From Planctomycetales bacterium (GTDB taxonomy: Bacteria > Planctomycetota > Phycisphaerae > SM23-33): a DNA stretch of 5,399 nt. Positions 1 to 5,399 of the stretch are shown piece after piece. Under the pieces are notes generated by a model. The model had not been told where the DNA came from, did no database searches, and was given only the letters and a program-made list of their open reading frames with translations. The first letter of the stretch is position 1. Each line of letters starts with the position of its first letter. The DNA lies in assembly GCA_030631125.1 (NCBI GenBank), contig DAOVLS010000193.1:1-5399 (forward strand), in the 5' to 3' direction. Made by a program: the position numbers and the translations under genes.

Positions 1-588
1 GGGTGGCTGGCGTTTGTCGATTGGGGGTCGGCCTTAGCACCGATCTATTTCGCCCACCGGGCAGGGCGGAAGGTTTCAGTCATCGCCGATGAGACCCGCC
101 CACGCTGCCAGGGTTCGCGCCTGACGGCCTGGGAACTTCAGAGCGAGGGCGTTCCGGTAAAAATTATCGCCGACAACGCCGCCGGGCTGCTGATGCGCCG
201 GGGCGAGATCGACCTGGTAATCACCGGCGCAGACCGCATCGCCGCCAACGGCGACGTCGCCAACAAGATCGGAACCTACGAAAAGGCATTGTGCGCCCGT
301 GCCTCCGGTGTACCGTTCTACGTGGCCGCTCCGTTATCGACTTTCGATGTGGACTGCCCCGACGGCGACCACATCACCATCGAGCAACGCGGCGACGAAG
401 AAGTCCTCTACGCCACAGGCCTGACCGACGACGGCGAATTCACCCGCGTCCGCCTCGCCCCCGAAGGCGTCGAGGCCATCAACTTCGCCTTCGACATCAC
501 GCCGGCAGAACTGATCGACGGAATCATCACCGAACGCGGCGTCATCAAACCGACCGGCGATGAAATCGCTGAAGCGTTGTCGTGCTGA
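1..588 (+). CDS. mtnA: S-methyl-5-thioribose-1-phosphate isomerase, C-terminal part (5'-truncated by window edge)
   Basis: The frame is open from base 1 to a TGA at 586-588, giving 195 residues; the start lies outside the window. Family knowledge: MtnA converts 5-methylthioribose-1-phosphate to 5-methylthioribulose-1-phosphate in the cytosolic methionine salvage pathway and belongs to the eIF2B alpha/beta/delta-like fold. What is seen: [18 protein letters not shown] near the start, then the signature [18 protein letters not shown] (from about 226), then [13 protein letters not shown], and near the C-terminus the segment [19 protein letters not shown]. All are in the order expected for MtnA. 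The Asp of GAD (codon 232-234) should be the catalytic aspartate. The catalytic cysteine usually sits in an HCNAG motif; the window begins at the Gly-Trp that would follow it, so that residue is just outside. The next gene starts 152 bp downstream behind its own promoter, so no operon link is evident. Related ribose-1,5-bisphosphate isomerases share the fold, but the motif details favour MtnA. Confidence 0.95.
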   Translation, partial: GWLAFVDWGSALAPIYFAHRAGRKVSVIADETRPRCQGSRLTAWELQSEGVPVKIIADNAAGLLMRRGEIDLVITGADRIAANGDVANKIGTYEKALCARASGVPFYVAAPLSTFDVDCPDGDHITIEQRGDEEVLYATGLTDDGEFTRVRLAPEGVEAINFAFDITPAELIDGIITERGVIKPTGDEIAEALSC

Positions 589-612
589 TGCGCCCGTGGA
601 GCAGACAATTGG

Positions 613-642
613 TTGATATTTGCAGGCGGGCCGCCGTATAAT
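613..642 (+). promoter_or_regulatory. Sigma70-type promoter for gene A
   Basis: TTGATA (613-618, 5 of 6 matches to the -35 consensus) is followed after 18 bp by a perfect TATAAT (637-642). It lies between the mtnA stop and the gene A start in an otherwise GC-rich stretch. Transcription would begin near 649-650, giving a 5' leader of about 90 nt. The match is read directly; activity is inferred, because promoter rules in planctomycete-like bacteria are poorly defined. Confidence 0.65.
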
Positions 643-660
643 CTGTTTATGTGCACGTGC

Positions 661-720
661 TCCCGAACAGAGAGGGTATGTCGGGAACAGGGAACGGGCA
701 AGCCGTCGGGGTTTCTTGCC
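661..720 (+). promoter_or_regulatory. Two potential stem-loops in the gene A 5' leader
   Basis: TCCCGA (661-666) pairs with TCGGGA (681-686) across a 14-nt loop. GGCAAG (697-702) pairs with CTTGCC (715-720) across a 12-nt loop. The second stem ends six bases before the AGGAGGT ribosome site, so it could influence translation initiation. Neither stem is followed by a run of T, so they do not look like intrinsic terminators. Stems of only 6 bp with loops this large may be chance. The counterpart upstream of gene C conserves the TTTCTTGCCG stretch but not the GGCAAG arm; only a weaker CGGC/GCCG pairing (5169-5172 with 5184-5187) is possible there. Confidence 0.25.
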
Positions 721-821
721 GCCGAGAGGAGGTAAAGCAGATGGGACGAGTGACAAGTGTGCTGTTGGTGTCGTCAGCCGTTGTGGTTGCGACATCTGCG
801 ATGGTTGTTTTTGTGGCTGGC
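701..821 (+). repeat. Leader cassette, copy 1 (untranslated stretch plus signal/anchor of gene A)
   Basis: The region from 701 into the hydrophobic segment resembles 5167-5285. In the untranslated part, 27 of 34 aligned bases match before a 1-nt indel beside the start. After the ATG, 27 of the first 30 bases match. The encoded leaders are MGRVTSVLLVSS and MGRTTSVLLVAS, both followed by a VFV[AS]G end. Confidence 0.8.
727..733 (+). promoter_or_regulatory. Ribosome binding site that fixes the gene A start
   Basis: AGGAGGT is a near-perfect anti-Shine-Dalgarno match placed 7 nt before ATG 741. It supports that start over the in-frame GTG at 651 and ATG at 678, neither of which has a comparable site. 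Confidence 0.85.
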
Positions 822-2813
822 GACTACCTGTGGAGCGGAGCGGAGGATCCCGTCAACGGTAGCGCCGTCAATACGGCGGTTCCGGTCGGCTCGGCGCCGA
901 AAGACCTCGCATCCGGGGCGTCTCAGGTCGGTTACACGCCGATGCCGGAGGGCGCGACCTACGTCCGTGTCTGGGACCTCGGCAAAAAGTACACCTACAA
1001 ACACTACTGGCCTACAGAGCAATGGGCGGATCGAGCCAACTGGACGCAGGTGCCCTACGGTCAGGAAGAGAATTACGAGTTCCAGGGCGACTGCATGCTC
1101 GAAGGCCCGAACTTCTGGCTCTCGCTGCACTCCAGCACGAATGACGCCTGCTTTCTCTACAACAAGGTTGACCAGTGGGGCACGCCTTCCCGCCACAATG
1201 AGATGTACCGTTCCTACGACGGACCGGACGGGCTGAGAACCTATTGCAGCGGATACGAGTACAACAAGATCATCAGGAATGAGATTGGCGACATAATCGT
1301 CGAAAGCGCCACCCGCGTCCGCTATCGCAACGGTTGGCCCGACTTTCCGGTCCAGATCGTCAATCGCTACCGCGTCCAGGCCTGTAAGCCCTGGCTGGAA
1401 ATCTACCCGATCACAATGGCCTCCGAGCAGGGTATGCACGGCGAGTCGCGGATACACATCTCGCCGGATTCGCTGTCCGGCGGGCAGGACTTCCTTGCCG
1501 ATTCCTGGAAGAATCCTCCCAGCCAGAGCGTCTATCACCCTCACACCAGCCGGATGCTGCTGGACCTGATTATGGACGATGACTGCATCTGGGCGATGAT
1601 GTGGAAAACCGTCGGGAAGATACCCCCAAGCAGCCATCCCTACTACAACACGCGGTCGCGAAGCGACAATTGCAGCGGCGGTTATCCAGCCGGCTGGCAG
1701 CGGATCGGCGAAGGCACCAGCCCGCTGATCTTCACCGCCCCGTTCGTTAAATATCGCGATGAGAAAATGGTCATCGGCGTCCTTCGGATCGGACACTGGC
1801 ACTATCAGAAGATCAACGCCGCCGTCCAGGCCAACCAGGACTACACGGGCCAGTTCCGTTATGCCTATCAGCGCCGGGTAACCGGTTCACCCTTCTCGCC
1901 GGGCGGGCGCTGGTGGCCGATGTATCCGGGCAAGTGGCGGATGATCGGCAGAATCAACGGCCAATACTATACACAGGAGAAAACCGTTACTCAGGCCGAC
2001 GTTGGCCAGTCGAATTTCACGTTCCATTGCCCGGCGGCAGGGACACTCGAATACATCGTCTTCTATCTGTACGACCGGACCGACCAGACGCCGCGAAACC
2101 TCCACACGCTGATGGACATCTACCGGACCGGGGCGCTTGAGATGGTTACCGAACCCGCCGGTCGTTATGTCTTCTACAACAATTCGTCCTTCGACGGGAA
2201 CGATTCTTCCGCCAACGCCAATGACGACAACGCCGTCGCCACCGATAAGACAGCCCTGCTGCCGGGCCGGACGGCGACGTTCGCCAACTACACCAGTTAC
2301 AGCCGGGGGATCAACGGTATTATGGTGGATATACCCAATCTACCGACCACGCCGGAGATCGCCGCGGAGGATTTCACGTTCAAAGCGGGCAATGATAACT
2401 ATCCGGACCAATGGCCAGCCGCATCTGTGCCGAGCAGCGTTACCGTCCGCAGGGGCGCAGGCGTAGGCGGATCGGACCGTATCACCATCATCTGGGCCGA
2501 CAATGCCATCCGGAAGCAATGGCTACAGGTTACCGTCAAGTCCAATATCGCCACCGGGCTGGCGCGACCTGACGTGTTCTATTTCGGTAACGCCGTGGGC
2601 GATTCGGGCAATGATACGACGAATACGGCAGTTACCACCATGGACGAGATGCGCGCCAGACTCGACCCGCACAAGTCCAAACTGAACCCGGCGGGCATCG
2701 AAAATCCTCATGATTACAACCGAAGCGGCGCGGTCAACACGATGGACGAGATGATCTCCCGCCTGAATACCACAACCCTGCTGGACGATCTGAGCCTGAT
2801 TACGGCGCCGTAG
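741..2813 (+). CDS. Gene A: exported protein with unknown passenger domain and C-terminal dockerin-like module
   Basis: The product has 690 aa. ATG 741 is chosen for the strong ribosome site and because gene C begins with the same MGRxTSVLLV leader and has no upstream in-frame ATG or GTG before a stop. Seen: a basic start (Arg3) and one hydrophobic segment at residues about 6-27, acting as a signal anchor or signal peptide with no clear cleavage site; a low-complexity linker to about 65; a passenger at about 66-473, rich in Trp, Tyr and Cys, with motifs VRVWDLGKKYTYKHYWP, QGMHGESRIHISPD and a late beta-rich part (YPGKWRMIGRINGQYY, AGTLEYIVFYLYDRT); and a C-terminal module at 474-690. That module starts with FYNNSSFDGND and ends in two calcium-loop-like repeats at 624-635 and 658-669. 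I do not recognise the passenger. A beta-sandwich carbohydrate-active or mutarotase-like fold is possible but only a guess. The protein is probably displayed outside the cytoplasmic membrane. Gene B follows after 132 bp on the same strand. Confidence 0.88.
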   Translation: MGRVTSVLLVSSAVVVATSAMVVFVAGDYLWSGAEDPVNGSAVNTAVPVGSAPKDLASGASQVGYTPMPEGATYVRVWDLGKKYTYKHYWPTEQWADRANWTQVPYGQEENYEFQGDCMLEGPNFWLSLHSSTNDACFLYNKVDQWGTPSRHNEMYRSYDGPDGLRTYCSGYEYNKIIRNEIGDIIVESATRVRYRNGWPDFPVQIVNRYRVQACKPWLEIYPITMASEQGMHGESRIHISPDSLSGGQDFLADSWKNPPSQSVYHPHTSRMLLDLIMDDDCIWAMMWKTVGKIPPSSHPYYNTRSRSDNCSGGYPAGWQRIGEGTSPLIFTAPFVKYRDEKMVIGVLRIGHWHYQKINAAVQANQDYTGQFRYAYQRRVTGSPFSPGGRWWPMYPGKWRMIGRINGQYYTQEKTVTQADVGQSNFTFHCPAAGTLEYIVFYLYDRTDQTPRNLHTLMDIYRTGALEMVTEPAGRYVFYNNSSFDGNDSSANANDDNAVATDKTALLPGRTATFANYTSYSRGINGIMVDIPNLPTTPEIAAEDFTFKAGNDNYPDQWPAASVPSSVTVRRGAGVGGSDRITIIWADNAIRKQWLQVTVKSNIATGLARPDVFYFGNAVGDSGNDTTNTAVTTMDEMRARLDPHKSKLNPAGIENPHDYNRSGAVNTMDEMISRLNTTTLLDDLSLITAP
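2160..2813 (+). repeat. C-terminal module, copy 1 (in gene A)
   Basis: This 654-bp coding repeat corresponds to 4434-5084 in gene B. It encodes residues 474-690. The first part (about 474-620) is beta-rich with the motifs FYNNSSFDGND, TATFANYTSYSRGINGIM and PDVFYFGNAVGDSG. The second part is dockerin-like: loop 1 (624-635) reads NDTTNTAVTTMD and loop 2 (658-669) reads DYNRSGAVNTMD, against the type I dockerin pattern DxNxDGxxxxxD. The protein ends LLDDLSLITAP. Homology with copy 2 begins near the FYNN motif and stops within a few bases of the stop codon, so this is a protein module and not a mobile element. Confidence 0.9.
2571..2813 (+). repeat. High-identity sub-segment, copy 1
   Basis: The last 243 bp of gene A differ from 4842-5084 at 16 positions by my count (about 93% identity), with unbroken matching runs of 39, 44 and 56 bp. 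The first 58 codons of the same module, from FYNN onward, differ at 37 of 174 positions (about 79% identity). The segment covers the dockerin-like loops and the C-terminal tail. Confidence 0.85.
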
Positions 2814-2945
2814 GTCTCCGGTTTGAACAAGACTGATGAATTAGTAACAGGCAAATCAGATACATGCGATAATGACGTGCGGGGGTTACGAGACACGAAT
2901 TACTGGCTGCCATGAGGCCCTTATTAGTAAGAGGAGGCGTGAATT
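2814..2945 (+). promoter_or_regulatory. Gene A-gene B intergenic region with a candidate promoter
   Basis: This 132-bp gap is more AT-rich than its neighbours. GTAACA (2844-2849) lies 18 bp before GATAAT (2868-2873), and the -10 is preceded by TG at 2865-2866, as in an extended -10. This gives a plausible but weak sigma70-type promoter for gene B. No intrinsic terminator with a T-run is visible after gene A. The ribosome site AGGAGG (2932-2937) stands 8 nt before ATG 2946. Confidence 0.35.
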
Positions 2946-5084
2946 ATGAGTAATGTGAAAACGTCGAAGGTATTGGCTGGGTCGGTTTGTGCGTTGTTTC
3001 TGTTCGGCATAGGCGTGAATGCGGCTTTGGCGGGGACCACCTACTATGTATCACTGACCGGAAACAACTCATGGAACGGGCTGACGCCGCAGACGGCGTT
3101 CAGGACAATAGTCAAAGGCGTTTCCGTCATCACGGCCGGGGACACGCTTATCATCAAGTCCGGTAATTACGGCAACGAGCAGGTAACGCTGTACAGAAGC
3201 GGGGCAGCAGGCTCTCCCATCACCATCAAGGCCGAGGAACCGGGCAAGGTAATCATGAAAGGGACCGGCGGCGACAGGGGGATCTACCTGCGGAACAGGA
3301 GTTACATCATCATCGAGGGCATCGAGTTCACCAACTACAGTAGCGGCATCGGCATCTGGTATTCATCGAGCTACATCACGGTAAGAAAGTGCCTCTTCCG
3401 TGAAAACAACTCTTCAGGGATCACAGTTTACGGCAGATTTACTAATCCTGGCGCCAGCCAACACATTCTCCTCACCGAAAATACATTCCTGGACTTCACA
3501 GACAAGCAGGACTACGGGTTGTGCCTCTATGCCTCCTGCAACCTCAAGGCGACGAACAATTACTTTTATGGTAAGCATCACCAGGCCCTGTCGTTTAAGA
3601 AGCTGATGAAGGATTCCGTCGCTTCGGGCAACACGTTCGAGGGCTTCCTCTATTCGGCCATCTACGTCGGGCAGAACGACGACTCGGTGGAGGAAGGATA
3701 CCTTCGCTCCGAGAGGATTGTGGTGGAAGGCAATGTCTTCCGCCCGGCTCTTGGCTACCGCGCCAAGCGGGCGATCTGCGTGGCAAACGTCTCCGACTGC
3801 ATCGTTCGCAACAACTTCATAGACTCCGTCTATGGTGGAGACGGTGAAGGCTGTATCGCCGTCCATCCGATAGCGACGGGAGCGAAGTTGTACGGCAACA
3901 TTATCGTCAGTGAAAACGGGAACGGTCAGCCGGCGCTCTTTGTGCAGGCCGATTGCGAGGTTTATAACAACACGTTCGTGAACTGCAAGTTCGCCTTGCA
4001 GGTCTATTCCGGCACCGCTCCATTGCTGCGAAACAACATCTTCTATCAAAACCAGATACAAGCGAGAGTCTCCCCTGGTCCGATCTACCCAGAAGGCGCC
4101 GCGCATAAGACCCGGCGTTTCCCGGACGGAACGGTCTGGACGTGGCGACCGGAGGCCGGAAAGAACCCCATCTTCGAGCACAACGACTGGTTCCCCAACT
4201 GGACGGGCAAAGGCGCCACGGACATATCCGTCGATCCGAAGTTTGTCGGACCTTTCACGGCGTACCAACTCGGCTCGCTGAGCCCGAAGTTCATGCCGGA
4301 TTGGACGCGAGCGTGGAGTTGCCGTCTCGGCAGCAACAGCCTCTGCATCAACGCAGGCATGAACGTGGGTTTGCCTTTCAACGGCAGCGCCCCGGACATC
4401 GGAGCGCTCGAGACCGGTAGTCCGGTGCTTGTCGGAAGGCGCATCTTCTATAACAATTCCGCCTTCGACGGAAACGATGCGGGCGCCAACGCCGCCGACG
4501 ACGGGGCTATCGCCACGAATAAGACGGCGCTGCTTCCGGGACAGAAAGCGACGTTCGCCAATTACACCAGTTACAGTCGGGGAATCAACGGCCTGATGGT
4601 CGATATCGCCAACCTGCCGGGCACGCCGACGAAATCGGATTTCGTCTTTAAGGCAGGCAACGACAGCCTTCCTCCCGGTTGGTGGGCCACAGCAGCGGAA
4701 CCGAGCAGCGTTAGCGTCCGTAAGGGCGCGGGCGCCGGCGGTTCCGACCGCATTACGATTATCTGGGCGGATAACGCCATCCGGAAGCAGTGGTTACAGG
4801 TAACTGTCAAGGCGACCGCGGCTACAGGACTGTTTGGTCCTGACGTGTTCTATTTCGGCAACGCCGTGGGCGATTCGGGCGACTCTACGACGGATACGGC
4901 AGTTACCACCATGGACGAGATGCGCGCCAGACACGACCCGCACAAGTCCAAACTGAACCCGGCGGGCATCGAAAATCATCACGATTACAACCGAAGCGGC
5001 GCGGTCAACACGATGGACGAGATGATCTCCCGCCTGAACACCACGACACTACTGGACGATCTGGACCTGATTACGGCACCGTAG
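2946..5084 (+). CDS. Gene B: secreted right-handed beta-helix protein with C-terminal dockerin-like module
   Basis: The product has 712 aa; the start is set by AGGAGG 8 nt upstream. Residues 1-29 form a classical signal peptide (Lys5, Lys8, hydrophobic core, ALA before Gly30). Residues about 31-106 resemble the DUF1565-type entry of beta-helix proteins: TTYYVSLTGNNSWNGLTPQT, AGDTLIIKSGNY, then SPITIKAEEPGKVIMKG. From about 110 to 395 come successive parallel beta-helix rungs, seen as repeated N-N/G-N-x-F ladders such as LTENTF, KATNNYF, VASGNTF, VVEGNVF, IVRNNFI, VYNNTFV and LLRNNIF. The helix closes with SLCINAGMNVGLPFNGSAPDIGALE, shown here only as the pattern INAG...APDIGALE. Residues 497-712 are the module shared with gene A, with calcium-like loops at 646-657 and 680-691. 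Family knowledge: such helices are often polysaccharide lyases, glycosidases or surface proteins. No catalytic residues could be assigned, so activity is open. It lies 123 bp upstream of gene C on the same strand. Confidence 0.92.
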   Translation: MSNVKTSKVLAGSVCALFLFGIGVNAALAGTTYYVSLTGNNSWNGLTPQTAFRTIVKGVSVITAGDTLIIKSGNYGNEQVTLYRSGAAGSPITIKAEEPGKVIMKGTGGDRGIYLRNRSYIIIEGIEFTNYSSGIGIWYSSSYITVRKCLFRENNSSGITVYGRFTNPGASQHILLTENTFLDFTDKQDYGLCLYASCNLKATNNYFYGKHHQALSFKKLMKDSVASGNTFEGFLYSAIYVGQNDDSVEEGYLRSERIVVEGNVFRPALGYRAKRAICVANVSDCIVRNNFIDSVYGGDGEGCIAVHPIATGAKLYGNIIVSENGNGQPALFVQADCEVYNNTFVNCKFALQVYSGTAPLLRNNIFYQNQIQARVSPGPIYPEGAAHKTRRFPDGTVWTWRPEAGKNPIFEHNDWFPNWTGKGATDISVDPKFVGPFTAYQLGSLSPKFMPDWTRAWSCRLGSNSLCINAGMNVGLPFNGSAPDIGALETGSPVLVGRRIFYNNSAFDGNDAGANAADDGAIATNKTALLPGQKATFANYTSYSRGINGLMVDIANLPGTPTKSDFVFKAGNDSLPPGWWATAAEPSSVSVRKGAGAGGSDRITIIWADNAIRKQWLQVTVKATAATGLFGPDVFYFGNAVGDSGDSTTDTAVTTMDEMRARHDPHKSKLNPAGIENHHDYNRSGAVNTMDEMISRLNTTTLLDDLDLITAP
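4434..5084 (+). repeat. C-terminal module, copy 2 (in gene B)
   Basis: This 651-bp copy encodes residues 497-712 and aligns with 2160-2813 apart from small gaps around residue 560. Loop 1 (646-657) reads DSTTDTAVTTMD and loop 2 (680-691) reads DYNRSGAVNTMD; the tail is LLDDLDLITAP. In the beta-rich part, a 22-residue block (4746-4811 against 2475-2540) is identical in protein yet differs synonymously in 11 codons, which shows long purifying selection on that part. Confidence 0.9.
4842..5084 (+). repeat. High-identity sub-segment, copy 2
   Basis: This is the partner of 2571-2813. The protein is identical at 74 of 80 residues. Three of the six differences fall inside calcium loop 1. The DNA similarity stops at the stop codon: only the shared GGT remains just after TAG before the two sequences diverge. 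Confidence 0.85.
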
Positions 5085-5207
5085 GTGTCAACCATTCTTG
5101 CCAGCGGCTAGCGAGCAAATGTGCGCTTAGCGCGGCGGGACAGGTAGGGAAGTTATTGGACGAATAAGCGGCTGGGTTTTCTTGCCGTCAAGAAGAGGTA
5201 CAAACAG
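5085..5207 (+). promoter_or_regulatory. Gene B-gene C intergenic region with a possible stem-loop
   Basis: GCTAGCG (5107-5113) can pair with CGCTTAGC (5124-5131), leaving one bulged T and a 10-nt loop. No T-run follows, so a terminator role is weak. I see no convincing -35/-10 pair, so gene C could be co-transcribed with gene B. The last 41 bp (5167-5207) resemble the sequence just before gene A. Confidence 0.25.
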
Positions 5208-5285
5208 ATGGGACGAACGACAAGTGTGCTGTTAGTGGCGTCGGTTGCTGTAGTTACGGCATATCTGCTGGTTTTTGTGAGCGGC
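5167..5285 (+). repeat. Leader cassette, copy 2 (untranslated stretch plus signal/anchor of gene C)
   Basis: This is the partner of 701-821. It includes the conserved TTTTCTTGCCG stretch, the ribosome site AGAGGT (5194-5199, 8 nt before the ATG) and the codons for the hydrophobic leader. Similarity fades after the VFVSG end, where gene C switches to a beta-helix start instead of the gene A passenger. Confidence 0.8.
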
Positions 5286-5399
5286 AATAACGAGGAAACC
5301 GGGGTTGTTCCCGGCCTTGGAGCGGAGGGGGCCATAGCAAAGACGTATTATGTTACCACATCAGGGAACGATTCGGCTGACGGCCTGACCGAGGCAACC
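5208..5399 (+). CDS. Gene C: exported beta-helix protein, N-terminal part (cut by window edge)
   Basis: ATG 5208 opens a frame of 64 codons that is still open at the last base. An upstream in-frame TAG at 5145, with no ATG or GTG between, fixes the start. Residues about 5-26 are hydrophobic after MGR and match the gene A leader. A linker rich in Gly and Glu follows, with AIA before Lys as a possible signal peptidase site. The visible end, KTYYVTTSGNDSADGLTEAT, is the same kind of entry motif as TTYYVSLTGNNSWNGLTPQT in gene B, so a DUF1565-like region and a parallel beta-helix are expected beyond the window. Whether the C-terminal dockerin-like module is also present cannot be seen. It reads as a third member of the family, pairing a gene A leader with a gene B type of passenger. 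Confidence 0.82.
   Translation, partial: MGRTTSVLLVASVAVVTAYLLVFVSGNNEETGVVPGLGAEGAIAKTYYVTTSGNDSADGLTEAT

Noticed and set aside
651..740. Upstream in-frame extension of gene A from GTG 651 or ATG 678
   Set aside because: Neither start has a good ribosome site, whereas ATG 741 has AGGAGGT. The homologous gene C starts at the equivalent MGR and cannot be extended to an ATG or GTG. The extension would also bury the hydrophobic leader behind 30 polar residues.
643..740. Possible c-di-GMP (GEMM) riboswitch in the gene A leader
   Set aside because: GGGCAAGCC and nearby GC-rich stems are reminiscent, but the conserved GGACGCAAAGCC-type core and the second stem are not present.
774..1802. 342-codon open frame on the minus strand inside gene A
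   Set aside because: It lies fully antisense to a well-supported coding region in GC-rich DNA, has no recognisable motif or clear ribosome site, and fits a codon-bias shadow.
2801..2812. Perfect 12-bp palindrome TACGGCGCCGTA overlapping the gene A stop
   Set aside because: It has no loop and no following T-run, so it is not a terminator. Its gene B counterpart carries a mismatch, so it is probably a coincidence of the codons for Thr-Ala-Pro-stop.
2900..2930. Inverted repeat TTACT / AGTAA before gene B
   Set aside because: Only 5 AT-rich base pairs across a 21-nt loop; likely chance.
3276..4130. Assignment of the gene B beta-helix as a PL9-type pectate lyase
   Set aside because: A SFKK stretch resembles the lysine-containing region of such enzymes, but the calcium-binding aspartate cluster and the surrounding conserved motifs could not be located.
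3414..4268. 284-codon open frame on the minus strand inside gene B
   Set aside because: It is antisense to the beta-helix coding region, whose repeated motifs are unmistakable, and its own translation shows no domain features.
2523..4982. Two similar 62-codon minus-strand frames (2523-2711 and 4794-4982)
   Set aside because: They look like a conserved antisense pair, but their similarity is fully explained by the duplicated plus-strand module they overlap.

Overview
The window looks like a piece of a GC-rich bacterial chromosome or metagenomic contig. It most likely comes from a planctomycete or a Phycisphaerae-like lineage. This is inferred from style, not from a marker gene: secreted right-handed beta-helix proteins, together with a C-terminal module that contains the motif FYNNSxFDGND, a beta-rich stretch and a degenerate type I dockerin-like pair of calcium loops. 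I recall that architecture as typical of planctomycete extracellular proteins, but I could not search for it here.

Layout. Positions 1-588 hold the C-terminal 195 residues of a methylthioribose-1-phosphate isomerase (mtnA), a methionine salvage enzyme. A gap of about 150 bp follows, with a near-consensus sigma70-type promoter (613-642) and a 5' leader that can fold into two small stem-loops. Three co-directional genes for exported proteins come next. Gene A (741-2813, 690 aa) has an N-terminal membrane anchor or signal, a large passenger domain I do not recognise, and the C-terminal dockerin-like module. Gene B (2946-5084, 712 aa) has a different, conventional signal peptide, a parallel beta-helix passenger and the same C-terminal module. 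Gene C (5208 to the window end, 64 aa visible) has the leader of gene A, including its untranslated upstream stretch, joined to the start of a gene-B-like beta-helix passenger.

How they fit together. The three genes reuse three kinds of part (leader, passenger, C-terminal module) in different combinations, so this looks like a tandem family of surface or extracellular proteins built by module shuffling. Dockerin-like ends normally serve docking to cohesins or attachment to a surface; no cohesin lies in the window, so the partner is unknown. The two copies of the C-terminal module are about 79% identical in DNA at their 5' end but 93% identical over the last 243 bp, which suggests recent local gene conversion. 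The mtnA fragment appears to be an unrelated housekeeping neighbour.

No tRNA, rRNA, CRISPR array, transposase or phage gene was seen.
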